Positions 34,516 through 44,501 of a stretch of 64,000 nt of DNA are shown here, piece by piece. Location: positions 2,160,934-2,224,933 of the forward strand of contig NZ_CP128399.1 of NCBI RefSeq assembly GCF_030389965.1, given 5' to 3'. The translations under genes were made by a program, and so were the position numbers. This DNA is from Candidatus Chlorohelix allophototropha. Its GTDB lineage: Bacteria > Chloroflexota > Chloroflexia > Chloroheliales > Chloroheliaceae. Position 1 is the stretch's first letter. Each line of letters starts with the position of its first letter. Below the pieces are notes generated by a model. The model did not search any database and had not been told where the DNA came from. It saw only the letters and a list, made by a program, of their open reading frames with translations.

Positions 34516-35469
34516 TTATCTACCTTTCAATCGTGGGTCAAATGCGTCGCGCAAACCGTCGGCGGCGAGGTACACACACAGAATGGTAATGAATATAGCC
34601 ACAGAAGGTAGATATACCATCCAAGGCGCTGAAGTAAAATAAAGTTGCGAGTCGGTCAGCATATTGCCCCAGCTAGGAATAGGTACGCTAATACCAAAGC
34701 CCAAATAGCTCAAACCGGCTTCACTCAACATTGCGCCTACCACATCAAAACCAGCTTGCACCAGCATCAATGAAACCACATTCGGCAAGATATGCACTAA
34801 TATAATCCGGAAATTATTTGCCCCAACCACTCTTGCGGCATCCACATAATCCAAGTTGCGTAAGCTAAGCACCGAACCACGTACAATACGGGTAGCTCCT
34901 ACCCAACTTATAACCCCGATGATAAACGAGAGGCTGATTACGTCCGGCTTCCATATCAAAGATAAGATTATCAAAAGGAACAGACTTGGAATATTCAGAA
35001 TGATTTGAACCAGCGCATTTACTAGGTCATCAATAATTCCACCAAAGAAACCTGCCAGCAAGCCCAAGGTTGTTCCCATAAAGATAGAAATAAAGGCAGT
35101 CAGAAAGCCTACACTTAAAGAAACTTGCCCGCCATAGATTAAGCGCATCGCCATGTCTCGCCCTAATTCATCAGTACCAAGCGAATGTCCGGCGGTACCG
35201 GGTGGGACAGGCGGTTGAAAGCCTTGGGCAAGCAAGTCGAAGTCAATTGTATCGCGCTTTTGATGCAAAATATTATCGGCAATCAAAGGAGCGCTAAAAC
35301 TGATAATAGTTATAATTACAAAGATTACCAGAGCAATTACACTGAGCGGGTCGCGGAAAAACCGTGAGAAGGAGGCGGCAAAAAACCCTTGCGAATCCAA
35401 CCTGCGGCGCTTTTGCAAGGCTAGATTCGGCGGTGTTTCACTAAGTTTGCTTGTTGTGGTTTGGCTCAT
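34516..35469 (-). CDS. Peptide ABC transporter permease, OppC-like
   Basis: A protein of 317 residues. It has an N-terminal cytoplasmic stretch and one helix, then the BPD_transp_1 domain with five helices. Motifs: GTDELGRDMAMRLIYGGQVS (typical OppC/DppC), and the EAA loop DAARVVGANNFRIILVHILPN, which docks with the ATPases. The C-terminus has AGLSYLGFGISVPIPSWGNM, a hallmark of this subfamily, and ends in FDPRLKGR. It is 28 bases downstream of the OppB-like gene and pairs with it as the channel. Confidence 0.93.
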   Translation of the reverse strand: MSQTTTSKLSETPPNLALQKRRRLDSQGFFAASFSRFFRDPLSVIALVIFVIITIISFSAPLIADNILHQKRDTIDFDLLAQGFQPPVPPGTAGHSLGTDELGRDMAMRLIYGGQVSLSVGFLTAFISIFMGTTLGLLAGFFGGIIDDLVNALVQIILNIPSLFLLIILSLIWKPDVISLSFIIGVISWVGATRIVRGSVLSLRNLDYVDAARVVGANNFRIILVHILPNVVSLMLVQAGFDVVGAMLSEAGLSYLGFGISVPIPSWGNMLTDSQLYFTSAPWMVYLPSVAIFITILCVYLAADGLRDAFDPRLKGR

Positions 35470-35497
35470 AATACTTTTCTATATACGTGATTAATGG

Positions 35498-36433
35498 TTA
35501 TTCATACCTAACGCGCGGATCAACCAGACCATAGCCTAAATCGGCTAGGAATATACCTATAATAGTTGCAACACTGGCAATAAAGGTTATACCCAACATA
35601 ACAGGCATATCGCGTCCGGTCGTAGCTTGATAAAATAAACGCCCCATTCCGGGCCAGTTAAAAATCGTTTCGGTAATAATTGCGCCGCTGAAAAGACTGG
35701 GCAAGAAATACCCCAATAAAGTTACTACTGGCACCAAAGAGTTGCGGAACACGTGCCAGCGGTCAACTTTCTTGGCTTCCAGACCTTTGGCGTTAGCGGT
35801 TCGGACGTAATCTTGGTTTAGTACCTCCAGCGTTTCCGAGCGCACAAAGCGCGTGAAGCTAATCAAAAATCCAACGGAAAGCAAGGCAGACGGAATCATC
35901 AGATGGAGGAACCAAGCCCCTACACTATCTTTACCTTCACCCTGCGGGAACCAGCGAATAGTATTAGCCGCAATTAGGATGAACATTAGTGAGAGAAACC
36001 ACACCGGCATACAACTTCCAACCACAGTGATGACTCTAATTAAATTATCACTCATTTTACCACGATGCTTGGCGGCATAAACGCCCAAAGGAATACCTAG
36101 CATACCGATTACATAGCTGAAAAAGCCCAGTTGCATGGTAGGCCAAATGCGCTCACCGATTACCTGCATAGCCGGTCTGGGGTTGGTATAAGACCTGCCG
36201 AAATCCAGCGTGGCAACCCGCCCCATCCAGATAAAGTATTGCTCATACAGGGGTTTATTTAAACCATAAGATTCTCGGATATTGGCACGTTGTTCTGCCG
36301 TGATTTTTGGGTTCTGAGCCAAAATTAACTCAGGACCACCGGGCGCAGTTGCCACTAATAGCCAAGTCAGGCTCATAACTGCCCAGAGTAACAAAACTGA
36401 TTGGAGAAGTCTTCGGATTATAAATCGGCGCAT
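35498..36433 (-). CDS. Peptide ABC transporter permease, OppB-like
   Basis: A protein of 311 residues with six membrane helices. It begins MRRFIIRRLLQSVLLLWAVM as DppB/OppB do, has the conserved periplasmic ESYGLNKPLYEQYFIW, and the EAA loop ANAKGLEAKKVDRWHVFRNS. Near the end is ETIFNWPGMGRLFYQATTGR and the terminal ADLGYGLVDPRVRY. It is located between the first binding protein and the OppC-like permease. Confidence 0.93.
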   Translation of the reverse strand: MRRFIIRRLLQSVLLLWAVMSLTWLLVATAPGGPELILAQNPKITAEQRANIRESYGLNKPLYEQYFIWMGRVATLDFGRSYTNPRPAMQVIGERIWPTMQLGFFSYVIGMLGIPLGVYAAKHRGKMSDNLIRVITVVGSCMPVWFLSLMFILIAANTIRWFPQGEGKDSVGAWFLHLMIPSALLSVGFLISFTRFVRSETLEVLNQDYVRTANAKGLEAKKVDRWHVFRNSLVPVVTLLGYFLPSLFSGAIITETIFNWPGMGRLFYQATTGRDMPVMLGITFIASVATIIGIFLADLGYGLVDPRVRYE

Positions 36434-36623
36434 ACTTATTTGCTTCTATTCTACTTAGCCAAGTATTAGTTTTAACTCTTTACGAATTTTACAAACAATT
36501 AAATTATTCCACTTTGATTTTATTGTATTTATAAACCCCACTGGTCTAACCCTTTCGGGAAAGACCAGTAGTAAGTTTTTGATACAAGGGCGTTAAACAG
36601 CAAACCCTTGTATCAAACCAATT

Positions 36624-38489
36624 TTAGCTCTGGAAGTACCAGCGCAATGACGAGGGCAGAGAAGTTTCATCTTCCCACGCATAGGTGCTATTGCTAAAGG
36701 GTAAGTAACCGGTTACCTTCTTGGCAAAAGCATTCGGGCTAGGCAAAGTCCACAGGAACGAGATCGGTACATCGTCATTCAAGATTTTCTGAATCTGATC
36801 GTAGATAACCTTGCGCTTCGCAGTGTCGGGTTCGACAATACCCTGTTTGAACAGATCATCCACAGTCTTGTTGGAATAGCCGGAATTGTTCTGAGTAGAA
36901 TCGGATGTGATGCTAGTGCGGAACGAGTCCGGGTCAGGATAGCCACCACCAGCGGCGGATAGAGAAATATCCCAATCTTTGGTCTTGGTTAATTGCTGCA
37001 AATAGGCATTGAATTCCTTGCCGTCAACTTTGATATCAATACCCAATTGCGCTAACTGCTGTTGCAGGTAAGTGGCAATCAATTTGCGAGGGTTAGAGCT
37101 GGTTGGGAAGATTACGGTCAGAGAAATCTGCTTGCCATCTTTACCCAACAACTTGCCGCCATCCAGTTTGTAACCGGCATCTGCCAGCAACTTCTTGGAG
37201 GTGTCAAGGCTGTACTTGTAGTCGTTTAGGCTCTTGTTATAGAACGGGTCATTGGGTAAAATCCAACTTGCTACGGCGGTGCCCAAGCCATTCTCGGCAA
37301 CCTTGCGGAGGTTGTCCTTATCCAACGCGAAAACTATCGCTTGGCGGAAGGCTTTGTCATCCATCGGGGTATGCTTGGTATTGTACTCAATGTAGCGATA
37401 GCTGCTGTTAACAATCGGCCAGTCCACCTGAGCATCCAAGCTCGGGTCAGCCTTTGCTTGAGCATACTGCGCCGGGGGAATGTTCTCCGCCCAATCAACC
37501 TGCCCGGTCTTGACTGCTTCCAGCACGATCTGAGCAGAACCCGGTTTTATAGTAAATTGATCAAAGTTTGCCTTGCCACGATACCAGTTCGGGTTTGGTT
37601 TCAAAACCAGCGCCGCCTTGGGATCGAAGCTTGCAACCATATAAGGACCGGAGGTTACGGTCGGTTTGCTCATTTCGGGGTTTTTGGTCGGGTCGTACCA
37701 AGTTTTGCCATCCCACACCTTCTTGGGAACCGGAGTCACCAGAGTAGAATATGCTAATGCTAGACTACTTGGGTAAAGCTTATCCAATGTCTGGATAATA
37801 GTACCGGTGGCGCTATCGGTTTTGAAAGAAGTGGTGCGTTGCAGATCTTCAATACCTACATAGTCATTATCCGGATTAGCTTTATCGTTCTTGCTGGCAT
37901 TATCATAAGCGAACTGATAGTCGTCCACAGTGATAGCCGAGCCATCGCTCCATTTCAGGTCACTGCGCAGGGTCCAAGTGAAAGTCTTGAAGTCAGAACT
38001 AACTTTCAGGTCCTTGGCAGCTTCAAGGTGCCATTTCAGGTCAACGTAGCTGAAAGAAGCCAGTGAACCGCCCCAGATAAAATGACCAATTTCCGACGAA
38101 GTGTCGGAGTTGGTGGCAGCGCTAGGATAGGGGTGCACATCAGAGGGCAACTCAGCCATAATAATTTCAGAGAAATTGCCACCCTTGGAGGCAGCCGGAG
38201 GAGTTACCTGTTTTACGGGACTCAAAACATAGTCGCTACCGGCAGCCGCAGTAGTAGCAGCGGCAGTAGTGGCGGCGGCAGTAGTAGCAGCGGCAGTAGT
38301 GGCAGCGGCAGTAGTGGCAGCGGCAGTGGTCGCAGCGGCAGTAGTGGCAGCAGCGGTGGTTGCAGCTTTGGTGGCAGCAGCTGTAGTAGCGGGTACTGGA
38401 GTAGCAGTGTTGTCACCGCAGGCTGCCAGCAGGCTGGTTACCACCATGAACAAAGCCACGGCTACATATAGCTTTTTGGGCTTCTGCAT
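36624..38489 (-). CDS. Peptide ABC transporter substrate-binding lipoprotein with Thr/Ala repeat linker
   Basis: A protein of 621 residues. The start at 38489 (MQKPKKLY) has AGGAG about 10 bases upstream; an ATG at 38525 is unsupported. The signal ends in SLLAAC (lipobox). Then comes a linker of about ten ATTAA repeats before the SBP_bac_5 domain (LRSDLKWSDGSAITVDDYQF, GPYMVASFDPKAALVLKPNP, AIVFALDKDNLRKVAENG). It would capture peptides outside the cell for the permeases. The linker probably holds the domain away from the membrane. It is the better-spaced of the two binding proteins and has 190 bases between it and the OppB gene. Confidence 0.92.
   Translation of the reverse strand: MQKPKKLYVAVALFMVVTSLLAACGDNTATPVPATTAAATKAATTAAATTAAATTAAATTAAATTAAATTAAATTAAATTAAAGSDYVLSPVKQVTPPAASKGGNFSEIIMAELPSDVHPYPSAATNSDTSSEIGHFIWGGSLASFSYVDLKWHLEAAKDLKVSSDFKTFTWTLRSDLKWSDGSAITVDDYQFAYDNASKNDKANPDNDYVGIEDLQRTTSFKTDSATGTIIQTLDKLYPSSLALAYSTLVTPVPKKVWDGKTWYDPTKNPEMSKPTVTSGPYMVASFDPKAALVLKPNPNWYRGKANFDQFTIKPGSAQIVLEAVKTGQVDWAENIPPAQYAQAKADPSLDAQVDWPIVNSSYRYIEYNTKHTPMDDKAFRQAIVFALDKDNLRKVAENGLGTAVASWILPNDPFYNKSLNDYKYSLDTSKKLLADAGYKLDGGKLLGKDGKQISLTVIFPTSSNPRKLIATYLQQQLAQLGIDIKVDGKEFNAYLQQLTKTKDWDISLSAAGGGYPDPDSFRTSITSDSTQNNSGYSNKTVDDLFKQGIVEPDTAKRKVIYDQIQKILNDDVPISFLWTLPSPNAFAKKVTGYLPFSNSTYAWEDETSLPSSLRWYFQS
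38240..38390. repeat. 15-base tandem repeat encoding the Thr/Ala linker
   Basis: About nine or ten units of roughly GCAGCGGCAGTAGTG on the plus strand (coding on the minus strand as Ala/Thr). Units differ by single bases. Copy number would be prone to change by slippage in steps of five residues. Confidence 0.8.
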
Positions 38490-38862
38490 GAAATAGTCTC
38501 TCCTTCTGTTACGCATTCTCGGCAAACAAAGTAATCCACCGGGTTTGCGGTAAAATAAACTAGTAACGATTTGCAGGTTTTTGTATCAATTTACCTGCTT
38601 TTTGCCGAATTATAAGCGTTCGGCACAGCGAAGTGGGCATAAAACGCGAAGAGATTAGTGCATTATACATCAGAAATTTTTTTTAGCAAAGAATACGCGA
38701 CCATAGTCTTAAACTTTCAAATAAAACTTTTGTTTGATAGGAATTATATTGGGATATTTCTAGCTCCCGGCATAGAGTCATACATGAATCTATAACTTCT
38801 CAAGTGTGGGTCATGGCAAGCTTTCCACACTTAAGAAGCTGCAGGGTATTGTAATGTACCGA
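38490..38862. other. Leader between the ATPase and binding-protein genes
   Basis: About 370 bases. Near its right end a hairpin, CTTCTCAAGTGTGG (38796-38809) with CCACACTTAAGAAG (38825-38838), lies 25 bases after the OppF-like stop and may attenuate transcription. A minus-strand TATAAT at 38610-38615 suggests a separate promoter for the binding protein, though no good -35 is seen. AT-rich otherwise. Confidence 0.45.
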
Positions 38863-39987
38863 TTAAAGTTTAGCCGAAGTGACCTTGACAGCGCCACTGG
38901 CTACATCTTCTGCAAAATGACAAGCAGAAAAGTGACCGCCACCGATGTCGTGAAACTCCGGTTCTACCTCTCTACATATCTTTTGAGCCAGCGGGCAGCG
39001 CGTATGGAAACGGCAACCATCTGGGGGATTTACCGGGCTTGGTACATCTCCGGTCAGAATAATCCGATGTCGCTTCTTCTCTATCTTAGGGTCAGGAATT
39101 GGCACAGCCGACAAAAGTGCGACGGTGTAAGGGTGGGAAGGGCGATAATATAATTCATCGCGGTCTGACAATTCAACTATCTTGCCCAGATACATTACTG
39201 CTACCCGGTCGCTAATATGCCGCACTACCGAAAGGTCGTGCGCCACAATCAGATAGGTCAAGCCGTATTTGGCTTGTAAATCTTCCATCAAGTTCACAAT
39301 TTGCGCCTGAATTGAAACATCCAGCGCCGAAACCGGCTCATCTGCCACAATAAAGCTTGGGTTGGCAGCAAGCGCACGTGCAATACCAATGCGCTGGCGT
39401 TGCCCACCGCTAAACTCGTGCGGGTAACGGTTGGTAAAATATTTGCTAAGACCCACCTGTTCCAAGAGTTGCTCGACTCTTTCCTGACGGGCTTTACCGC
39501 TTGCCAGCCCATGTATGATCAGCGGCTCACTGATAATATTGGATACAGTCATGCGGGGGTTAAGTGAAGCGTAAGGGTCTTGAAAAATCATGGTCATATT
39601 GCGGCGCATTTGCTTGAGATTTTTACCTTTGATAAGGGTAATATCCTCACCGTTAAAATACATTTGACCACTGGTAGGATTATTTAAACGCAAAATTGCG
39701 CGCCCGGTAGTGCTTTTTCCGCAACCCGATTCACCCACCAAGCCAAGCGTTTCGCCGCGCTTCACGTCAAAACTAACACCATCGACAGCGCGAACTGCTC
39801 CAACTTTATGCTGGAAAATAATACCCCGCGTGATTGGAAAGTGAACTTTCAGATTTCTAATACTCAATAAAATATCTGAATTGGGTGGAACACTTCCGGC
39901 ATCAGCGCTACCATCGGCTTTTGACTTCACCGCTTTAGCCTCAATATTTAGTGACTTGTTACTGTTATCTTTATTTTTGTCTTCCAT
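38863..39987 (-). CDS. Peptide ABC transporter ATP-binding protein, OppF-like
   Basis: A protein of 374 residues. Walker [18 protein letters not shown]-loop [16 protein letters not shown], signature [17 protein letters not shown], Walker [17 protein letters not shown]. The C-terminal oligopeptide domain has [16 protein letters not shown] with Cys residues that bind an iron-sulphur cluster or zinc in this family. The N-terminal 40 residues are charged and disordered. It starts 22 bases after the OppD-like gene. Confidence 0.95.
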   Translation of the reverse strand: MEDKNKDNSNKSLNIEAKAVKSKADGSADAGSVPPNSDILLSIRNLKVHFPITRGIIFQHKVGAVRAVDGVSFDVKRGETLGLVGESGCGKSTTGRAILRLNNPTSGQMYFNGEDITLIKGKNLKQMRRNMTMIFQDPYASLNPRMTVSNIISEPLIIHGLASGKARQERVEQLLEQVGLSKYFTNRYPHEFSGGQRQRIGIARALAANPSFIVADEPVSALDVSIQAQIVNLMEDLQAKYGLTYLIVAHDLSVVRHISDRVAVMYLGKIVELSDRDELYYRPSHPYTVALLSAVPIPDPKIEKKRHRIILTGDVPSPVNPPDGCRFHTRCPLAQKICREVEPEFHDIGGGHFSACHFAEDVASGAVKVTSAKL

Positions 39988-40009
39988 TATCAGGTTCCAT
40001 ATATCTGTG

Positions 40010-41092
40010 CTAGGATGCGGTGGCTTCCACCCTTACTGCATCACCCATTTTCACTTCCGCATGGCAAGCAATCAAATGCTGCTCGTAATCTTCGCCTTCA
40101 GCTACTTCCAACTTGCTGTTAGTATTTCCGGGGGTATAGATACCCAACTTGTTTATAGTATCGACTTTGCGTAATTCCGGCAATTGCTTTCCACAAACCT
40201 CCAGCGAGTATTCGCAGCGCGGCAAGAAGGGGCAACCGATACCCAAATCCAACAAATCGGGGGGCGAACCCTTGATCGGATGCAATTTATCTTTTCTGGA
40301 TTCATCCAGCCGGGGTATAGATTTGAGCAATCCCATAGTATAGGGCATTCGAGGGTTATCAAACAGTTCTTCGGCTGTGGCAGTTTCTACAATATGACCA
40401 CCGTACATAACATGGATGCGGTTGGACATACCAGCTACAACACCCATCGCATGGGTAATAATCATCACTGCTGTGCCGAATTCTTCTTTTAAATTGTTCA
40501 GTAGCTCAAGAATTTGTGCCTGAATAGTAACATCCAGTGCGGTGGTTGGCTCATCGGCTATTACCAATTTAGGGCGACAAGCCAACGCCATAGCGATCAT
40601 CACACGCTGGCGCATACCGCCGGAAAAATGGTGTGGATAGCTTCTTATGCGCTCATCCGCATTTGGGATACCCACCATCTTGAGAAGATCAATACTTTCT
40701 TTGCGCGCTTGTTCTTTGGTAAGTCCGAGGTGCGTTATGAGGGGTTCGCTCAACTGCCGTCCAACTGTCAATACAGGGTTAAGGCTGGTCATAGGGTCTT
40801 GGAATATCATCGCAATATCCTTACCCCGCACTTTCCGAATTTCTCTATCGGAAAGCTTCAAGAGATCTCGCCCTTCAAATAAGATCTCACCACCGGCAAT
40901 CCTACCGGGTGGGTTAGGTATGAGGCGCAGGATAGATAAAGCGGTAACACTTTTGCCTGAGCCACTCTCACCCACCACACCCAACGTTTCACCTTTATCT
41001 ATCGTAAATGAAACATCATCAACCGCTTTTACCAATCCATCACGAGTAGTAAAGTAGGTTTTTAGATTTTTCACCTCAAGTAGTGGGGGCAT
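40010..41092 (-). CDS. Peptide ABC transporter ATP-binding protein, OppD-like
   Basis: A protein of 360 residues, the first gene of the importer operon. Walker [18 protein letters not shown]-loop [16 protein letters not shown], signature [17 protein letters not shown], Walker [17 protein letters not shown]. The C-terminal domain has [18 protein letters not shown] with the conserved Cys set. It forms a heterodimer with the OppF-like ATPase. Both bind the EAA loops of the two permeases. Confidence 0.95.
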   Translation of the reverse strand: MPPLLEVKNLKTYFTTRDGLVKAVDDVSFTIDKGETLGVVGESGSGKSVTALSILRLIPNPPGRIAGGEILFEGRDLLKLSDREIRKVRGKDIAMIFQDPMTSLNPVLTVGRQLSEPLITHLGLTKEQARKESIDLLKMVGIPNADERIRSYPHHFSGGMRQRVMIAMALACRPKLVIADEPTTALDVTIQAQILELLNNLKEEFGTAVMIITHAMGVVAGMSNRIHVMYGGHIVETATAEELFDNPRMPYTMGLLKSIPRLDESRKDKLHPIKGSPPDLLDLGIGCPFLPRCEYSLEVCGKQLPELRKVDTINKLGIYTPGNTNSKLEVAEGEDYEQHLIACHAEVKMGDAVRVEATAS

Positions 41093-41414
41093 TCTTGATT
41101 CACACTTTCTATGTAGCTTTTAAAATATTGCTAAAAACAGTAACATTTTAAGTGCGTAAAAGACGTATTATACTGACCTTTGAGAGGTTATTTAACGGTA
41201 TAGATAACTTGGAAACTCAGACGTTTGGTTAAAATAGATTAACCTGATGGCAAGAATTCTCATCAGCCTGATAACCAATTCATTTTTCACGCATATCTAA
41301 CGGGCAGAAGCATCACTGAAAGAACTTGGCTAGATTATACATTATTGATTATAACCACGCAAACATTCATGAAAATTGTATTAAAGTAGGAATATTGCCG
41401 TAAAAATACGATGT
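41093..41414. other. Intergenic region upstream of the importer operon
   Basis: About 320 bases between the importer's first gene and the end of the globin gene. It must hold the importer promoter. I see AT-rich sequence and an imperfect hairpin (CTGATGGCAAGAATTCTCATCAG near 41244), but nothing further. Confidence 0.4.
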
Positions 41415-41822
41415 TTATTTCTGGTGGAATTGATGATAATCAAGGTTAATCATAGAAGTGCCGGTTTCTTCAAAATACTGGCGCATTTCTGATTTAAAAG
41501 GTTCGGGTATGCCTACTTCTTCCAGAGCCGCAAGCATATGGTTAACCCATGCATCTCGTATTTTCTCATCAATGAGGAAAGTCATATGGCGCATACGTAG
41601 CCGAGGATGACCACGCTCTATTATATAGCGGGAAGGTCCGCCGAAATATTGAGTAATAAATAGAAATTGCCACTTTTTGCCCGGTTCAAGGTCTTCAGGG
41701 AAAATTGGGCGCAGTAATGGGTCTTTTTCAACTCTGGCGTAGAAAGCATCCACCAGTTTTTTGAAAAGCTCGTCTCCACCTAAATGTTCATAAATTGTTG
41801 TTTGTTGTTCTTCCATATACAT
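41415..41822 (-). CDS. Truncated haemoglobin, group II (trHbO type)
   Basis: A protein of 135 residues from the ATG at 41822, which has AAAGG 8 bases upstream; an ATG at 41870 would add 16 unlikely residues. It shows the 2-over-2 globin pattern: FKKLVDAFYARVEKDPLLRPIFP, QFLFITQYFGGP, then ERGHPRLRMRHMTFLI with the proximal His, and INDEKIRDAW-like WVNHM. It binds haem and probably O2 or NO. Monocistronic. Confidence 0.92.
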   Translation of the reverse strand: MYMEEQQTTIYEHLGGDELFKKLVDAFYARVEKDPLLRPIFPEDLEPGKKWQFLFITQYFGGPSRYIIERGHPRLRMRHMTFLIDEKIRDAWVNHMLAALEEVGIPEPFKSEMRQYFEETGTSMINLDYHQFHQK

Positions 41823-42181
41823 ATATTTTACCTTTTGTAGCCTCAAAATGCAACTACTTTGTTCTTGCAAGTAGTTGCGGACATCCTACAATGCTAGGGA
41901 ATTTTTGCGGTAAGTTAGAATGCTGTAATGGCGAAGCGTCCTACGTTTTTGATTTACCCGGAGAAAAGCGATAATGGGTAGTTAATCCCAAAATCAAAGG
42001 AGAGACAGATTGACGGGTAAGCGCAGGTTGCCTAAAATCTCAGGTGTGATTATACAGGTCGTTTGAACGAAAAAGGGTGCAGGGAAATCCCTGCCGGGGT
42101 TGCAAGGAGTGTCCCCTTGAACCCATCTCTCTTTTCCCCCTTGAGGGGGTTAGGGAGTGAGTAATTACTATTATTTTAGCA
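41823..42181. other. Intergenic region with hairpins and GC-rich repeat
   Basis: About 360 bases. A perfect hairpin, GCAGGGAAATCCCTGC, is at 42079-42094. A second pairing (GGGTTGCAAGG with CCTTGAACCC) and CCCCCTTGAGGGGG follow up to 42150. The block resembles 29890-29988. No FMN-riboswitch consensus is seen ahead of the RibD-like gene. Confidence 0.4.
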
Positions 42182-43009
42182 TTGGAAATGAGATTAATTT
42201 TGGAAGGTGTTTTTAGCCATTTAAATAGTAGCCGATATTCAGAAATCGAACCAAAAGCGATTTACTCTCTTCCTGAATTGGCTTTTCCCACTGAGGGGGT
42301 AAGCTTTGAATATTCTGCTAAAAGCTTGAAGCGCCCCTATATCTATTTCAACATGGTCAGCAGCGTAGATGGACATGCCACTACTGGAGAGGATAGCGCG
42401 GAGGGGCTTGGTTCGGAAATGGACAGAACCTTGATGTACAAATTGCGGGCGGCTGCAGATGCGGTTTTATGCGGCGCTTCCACTTTCCGGCGTGACCCTT
42501 TTCTGCCGGTGGTCAAGGATTGGCTGGCGGAAGAGCGCGCAAGCTACTTTCCAGTTTCGCCCCAACCGCTAGGCTGTGTGTTAACCAGTGATGGGAACTT
42601 GCCGCAGGATAAAAAATTCTGGTGGGCGGGGCGCGATTCGCGGGTGGTTTTTTTAGGAGAAGGGGCTAAGTCGCTAAAATGGCTAGAAGAAAAGGCGCAG
42701 GTTTTCAGGATAGAGTTGGATTCAGAAGGAAAGCCTGATCTGGCAATAATGCTAGATATTTTATATTCCCAACTAGGGGTTAAACGCTTGTTGGTAGAGG
42801 GCGGACCGACCTTGAATTATGCCTTGTTATCACATAGGTTTGGTGACGAGTTTTTCCTGACCACCGCTCCTCAATTGCTAGGAGGTGGTAAGCTATCTAT
42901 CATTAATGGGAAAGAAACTGGCTTCCCGGCGGCTCTAAAACTGGATTTGCTCTCAATCTATCGCAACCAGAGCGAGTTATTTCTACGATATAAAATACAG
43001 TACGGCTAG
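42182..43009 (+). CDS. RibD C-terminal-domain reductase (riboflavin/dihydrofolate reductase-like)
   Basis: A protein of about 275 residues with the RibD_C (DHFR-like) fold. Blocks: RPYIYFNMVSSVDGHATTGE at about 50 (N-terminal strand), LRAAADAVLCGASTFRRDPF, and LGVKRLLVEGGPTLNYALL with the conserved Glu-Gly-Gly-Pro. FFLTTAPQLLGGG follows. It lacks the deaminase half of bifunctional RibD. It probably uses NADPH to reduce a pyrimidine or pterin-like substrate. The start is either TTG at 42182 or ATG at 42188. Other riboflavin genes are not near. Confidence 0.85.
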   Translation: MEMRLILEGVFSHLNSSRYSEIEPKAIYSLPELAFPTEGVSFEYSAKSLKRPYIYFNMVSSVDGHATTGEDSAEGLGSEMDRTLMYKLRAAADAVLCGASTFRRDPFLPVVKDWLAEERASYFPVSPQPLGCVLTSDGNLPQDKKFWWAGRDSRVVFLGEGAKSLKWLEEKAQVFRIELDSEGKPDLAIMLDILYSQLGVKRLLVEGGPTLNYALLSHRFGDEFFLTTAPQLLGGGKLSIINGKETGFPAALKLDLLSIYRNQSELFLRYKIQYG

Positions 43010-43057
43010 GTTAAATGCTATTTCTGATTGGAATGACCGGGAAAACGAGGTTCAAAA

Positions 43058-44302
43058 TTGGGTGCTAATCTGTTAAAAGATGGGCTTAGACCGTTAGTGG
43101 TAGTGCCGGGTTTGCTAGGCACATGGCTGCCTGCTTCTGCTCCTCGCGGCAAAATTGATCCGGTTTCGCATATCTACGATAACCTGCTGGATATTCTTAA
43201 AGCGGTAGGCTATGTGCCCGGTGTTTCGCTCTTTGCCTTTCCCTACGACTGGCGACAGGACATGCGGTTATTAGGCACAGATTTGGGTGATTTTATAAAG
43301 ACGATTCGAGAGTTAGGCGTAAGTGGCAAACTCACCAAACCAGCCAGTATGACTCGTCCGGGCGCAACAGACTCGGTGCTTTTTTCCTTATTCAAAGCCT
43401 CCTACAATGCACCAAAAATCGATTTTTCTAAAGTTGATCTTATAGCACATAGCATGGGAGGATTGGTAGCGCGTTCCTATCTACAAGAAGGACATTACGT
43501 CGGAGATGTGGCACGGTTGGTCACGATATCCACCCCACATAATGGCTTGATGGCAGCCTACTATGCGGCAATTGGCGGCGACAGCACCAAAATAGGAGTT
43601 CCGCCAGCTATTGCCACCAATATGATGGGCATTATCAAAGCAAGGGAATTGGGATATGTCAGAAGCATCCCTCTCATAATTCAGTTGTTGCATGGAAAAT
43701 ATCAGACCGATTTGTTCAAGATTTTCAACCAGCAAATGCCCGCCGTCCAACAATTGCTACCCACCGCTAAGGAACCGTACCTATACACTTTAGCAGACGG
43801 TCAAGAAGTTGCCTTCCCTTATGGGGGCAACCCTTCCAATACTTTCCTCGATGAGCTTAACGCTCCGCAAAGCCTGAAAAACCTAAATTCTCTCGAAGAA
43901 ATCTGGTGTTTTGTAAGCGCCTCCTACCAGACCCGATTCCGGGCGCAAGTGCAGAACAATTACGCGCAAACCCAACCGCGCTGGCAATATGGCGAGCCTT
44001 TAACCGACCAACCGCTCCAAAACTTTGAACCCGGCGATACACTGGTAACTAATCGCTGTGGTCAATTACCTATTGAGGATGGCTCACTTTTGGCTAATAA
44101 ATACCGGGTTGTGGAAGTAGATAAGCAAATCGGTAAACTATTAAATCATGTGGAAATAGTCTATGACCCGGTGGCGCTTCGCTACATTCTCGGTCAAATA
44201 TTGCGGGATGAGTCTAATAACCCCCGTGTTATCGGCGCAGAAGTCTGGAACAAGCCTGCGATAGACTCGAATAAAGTCGATTATATGGGGCTGTTCTTTT
44301 AG
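43058..44302 (+). CDS. LCAT-like lipase/acyltransferase (alpha/beta hydrolase)
   Basis: A protein of 414 residues, TTG start. It resembles lecithin:cholesterol acyltransferase-type hydrolases: VVVPGLLGTWLPASAPRGKI, YDNLLDILKAVGYVPGVSLF, FAFPYDWRQDMRLL, then DLIAHSMGGLVARSYL with the nucleophilic Ser, LVTISTPHNG, and a late NHVEIVYDP with the likely His. No clear signal peptide is seen. It follows the RibD-like gene by 48 bases and may be co-transcribed with it. A broken copy of part of this gene lies at 55371-55460. Confidence 0.8.
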   Translation: MGANLLKDGLRPLVVVPGLLGTWLPASAPRGKIDPVSHIYDNLLDILKAVGYVPGVSLFAFPYDWRQDMRLLGTDLGDFIKTIRELGVSGKLTKPASMTRPGATDSVLFSLFKASYNAPKIDFSKVDLIAHSMGGLVARSYLQEGHYVGDVARLVTISTPHNGLMAAYYAAIGGDSTKIGVPPAIATNMMGIIKARELGYVRSIPLIIQLLHGKYQTDLFKIFNQQMPAVQQLLPTAKEPYLYTLADGQEVAFPYGGNPSNTFLDELNAPQSLKNLNSLEEIWCFVSASYQTRFRAQVQNNYAQTQPRWQYGEPLTDQPLQNFEPGDTLVTNRCGQLPIEDGSLLANKYRVVEVDKQIGKLLNHVEIVYDPVALRYILGQILRDESNNPRVIGAEVWNKPAIDSNKVDYMGLFF

Positions 44303-44501
44303 AGCAAGCGGTTTGGAATTGGAAAAACGCCTGAGCAATGCCTCCAGAGAAATGATGCCGATATCGTGCTAACAACTCGTCTCTATGCAGATAGTCTTTT
44401 ATTGTGGTTATTTTTGGCAAAAATATGTGTTACTAAATTTTGACCTCACAAACAGGCAGGATATATAATACGCGAGGTTTTAATAAAATCGTAGATATAA
44501 A

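Noticed and set aside
38240-38390. CRISPR-like array
   Set aside because: The repeats are contiguous 15-base coding units without spacers. No other array or cas gene was seen anywhere in the window.
41823-42181. FMN riboswitch ahead of the RibD-like gene
   Set aside because: The conserved FMN-element blocks are missing; only simple hairpins and the GC-rich repeat are seen.
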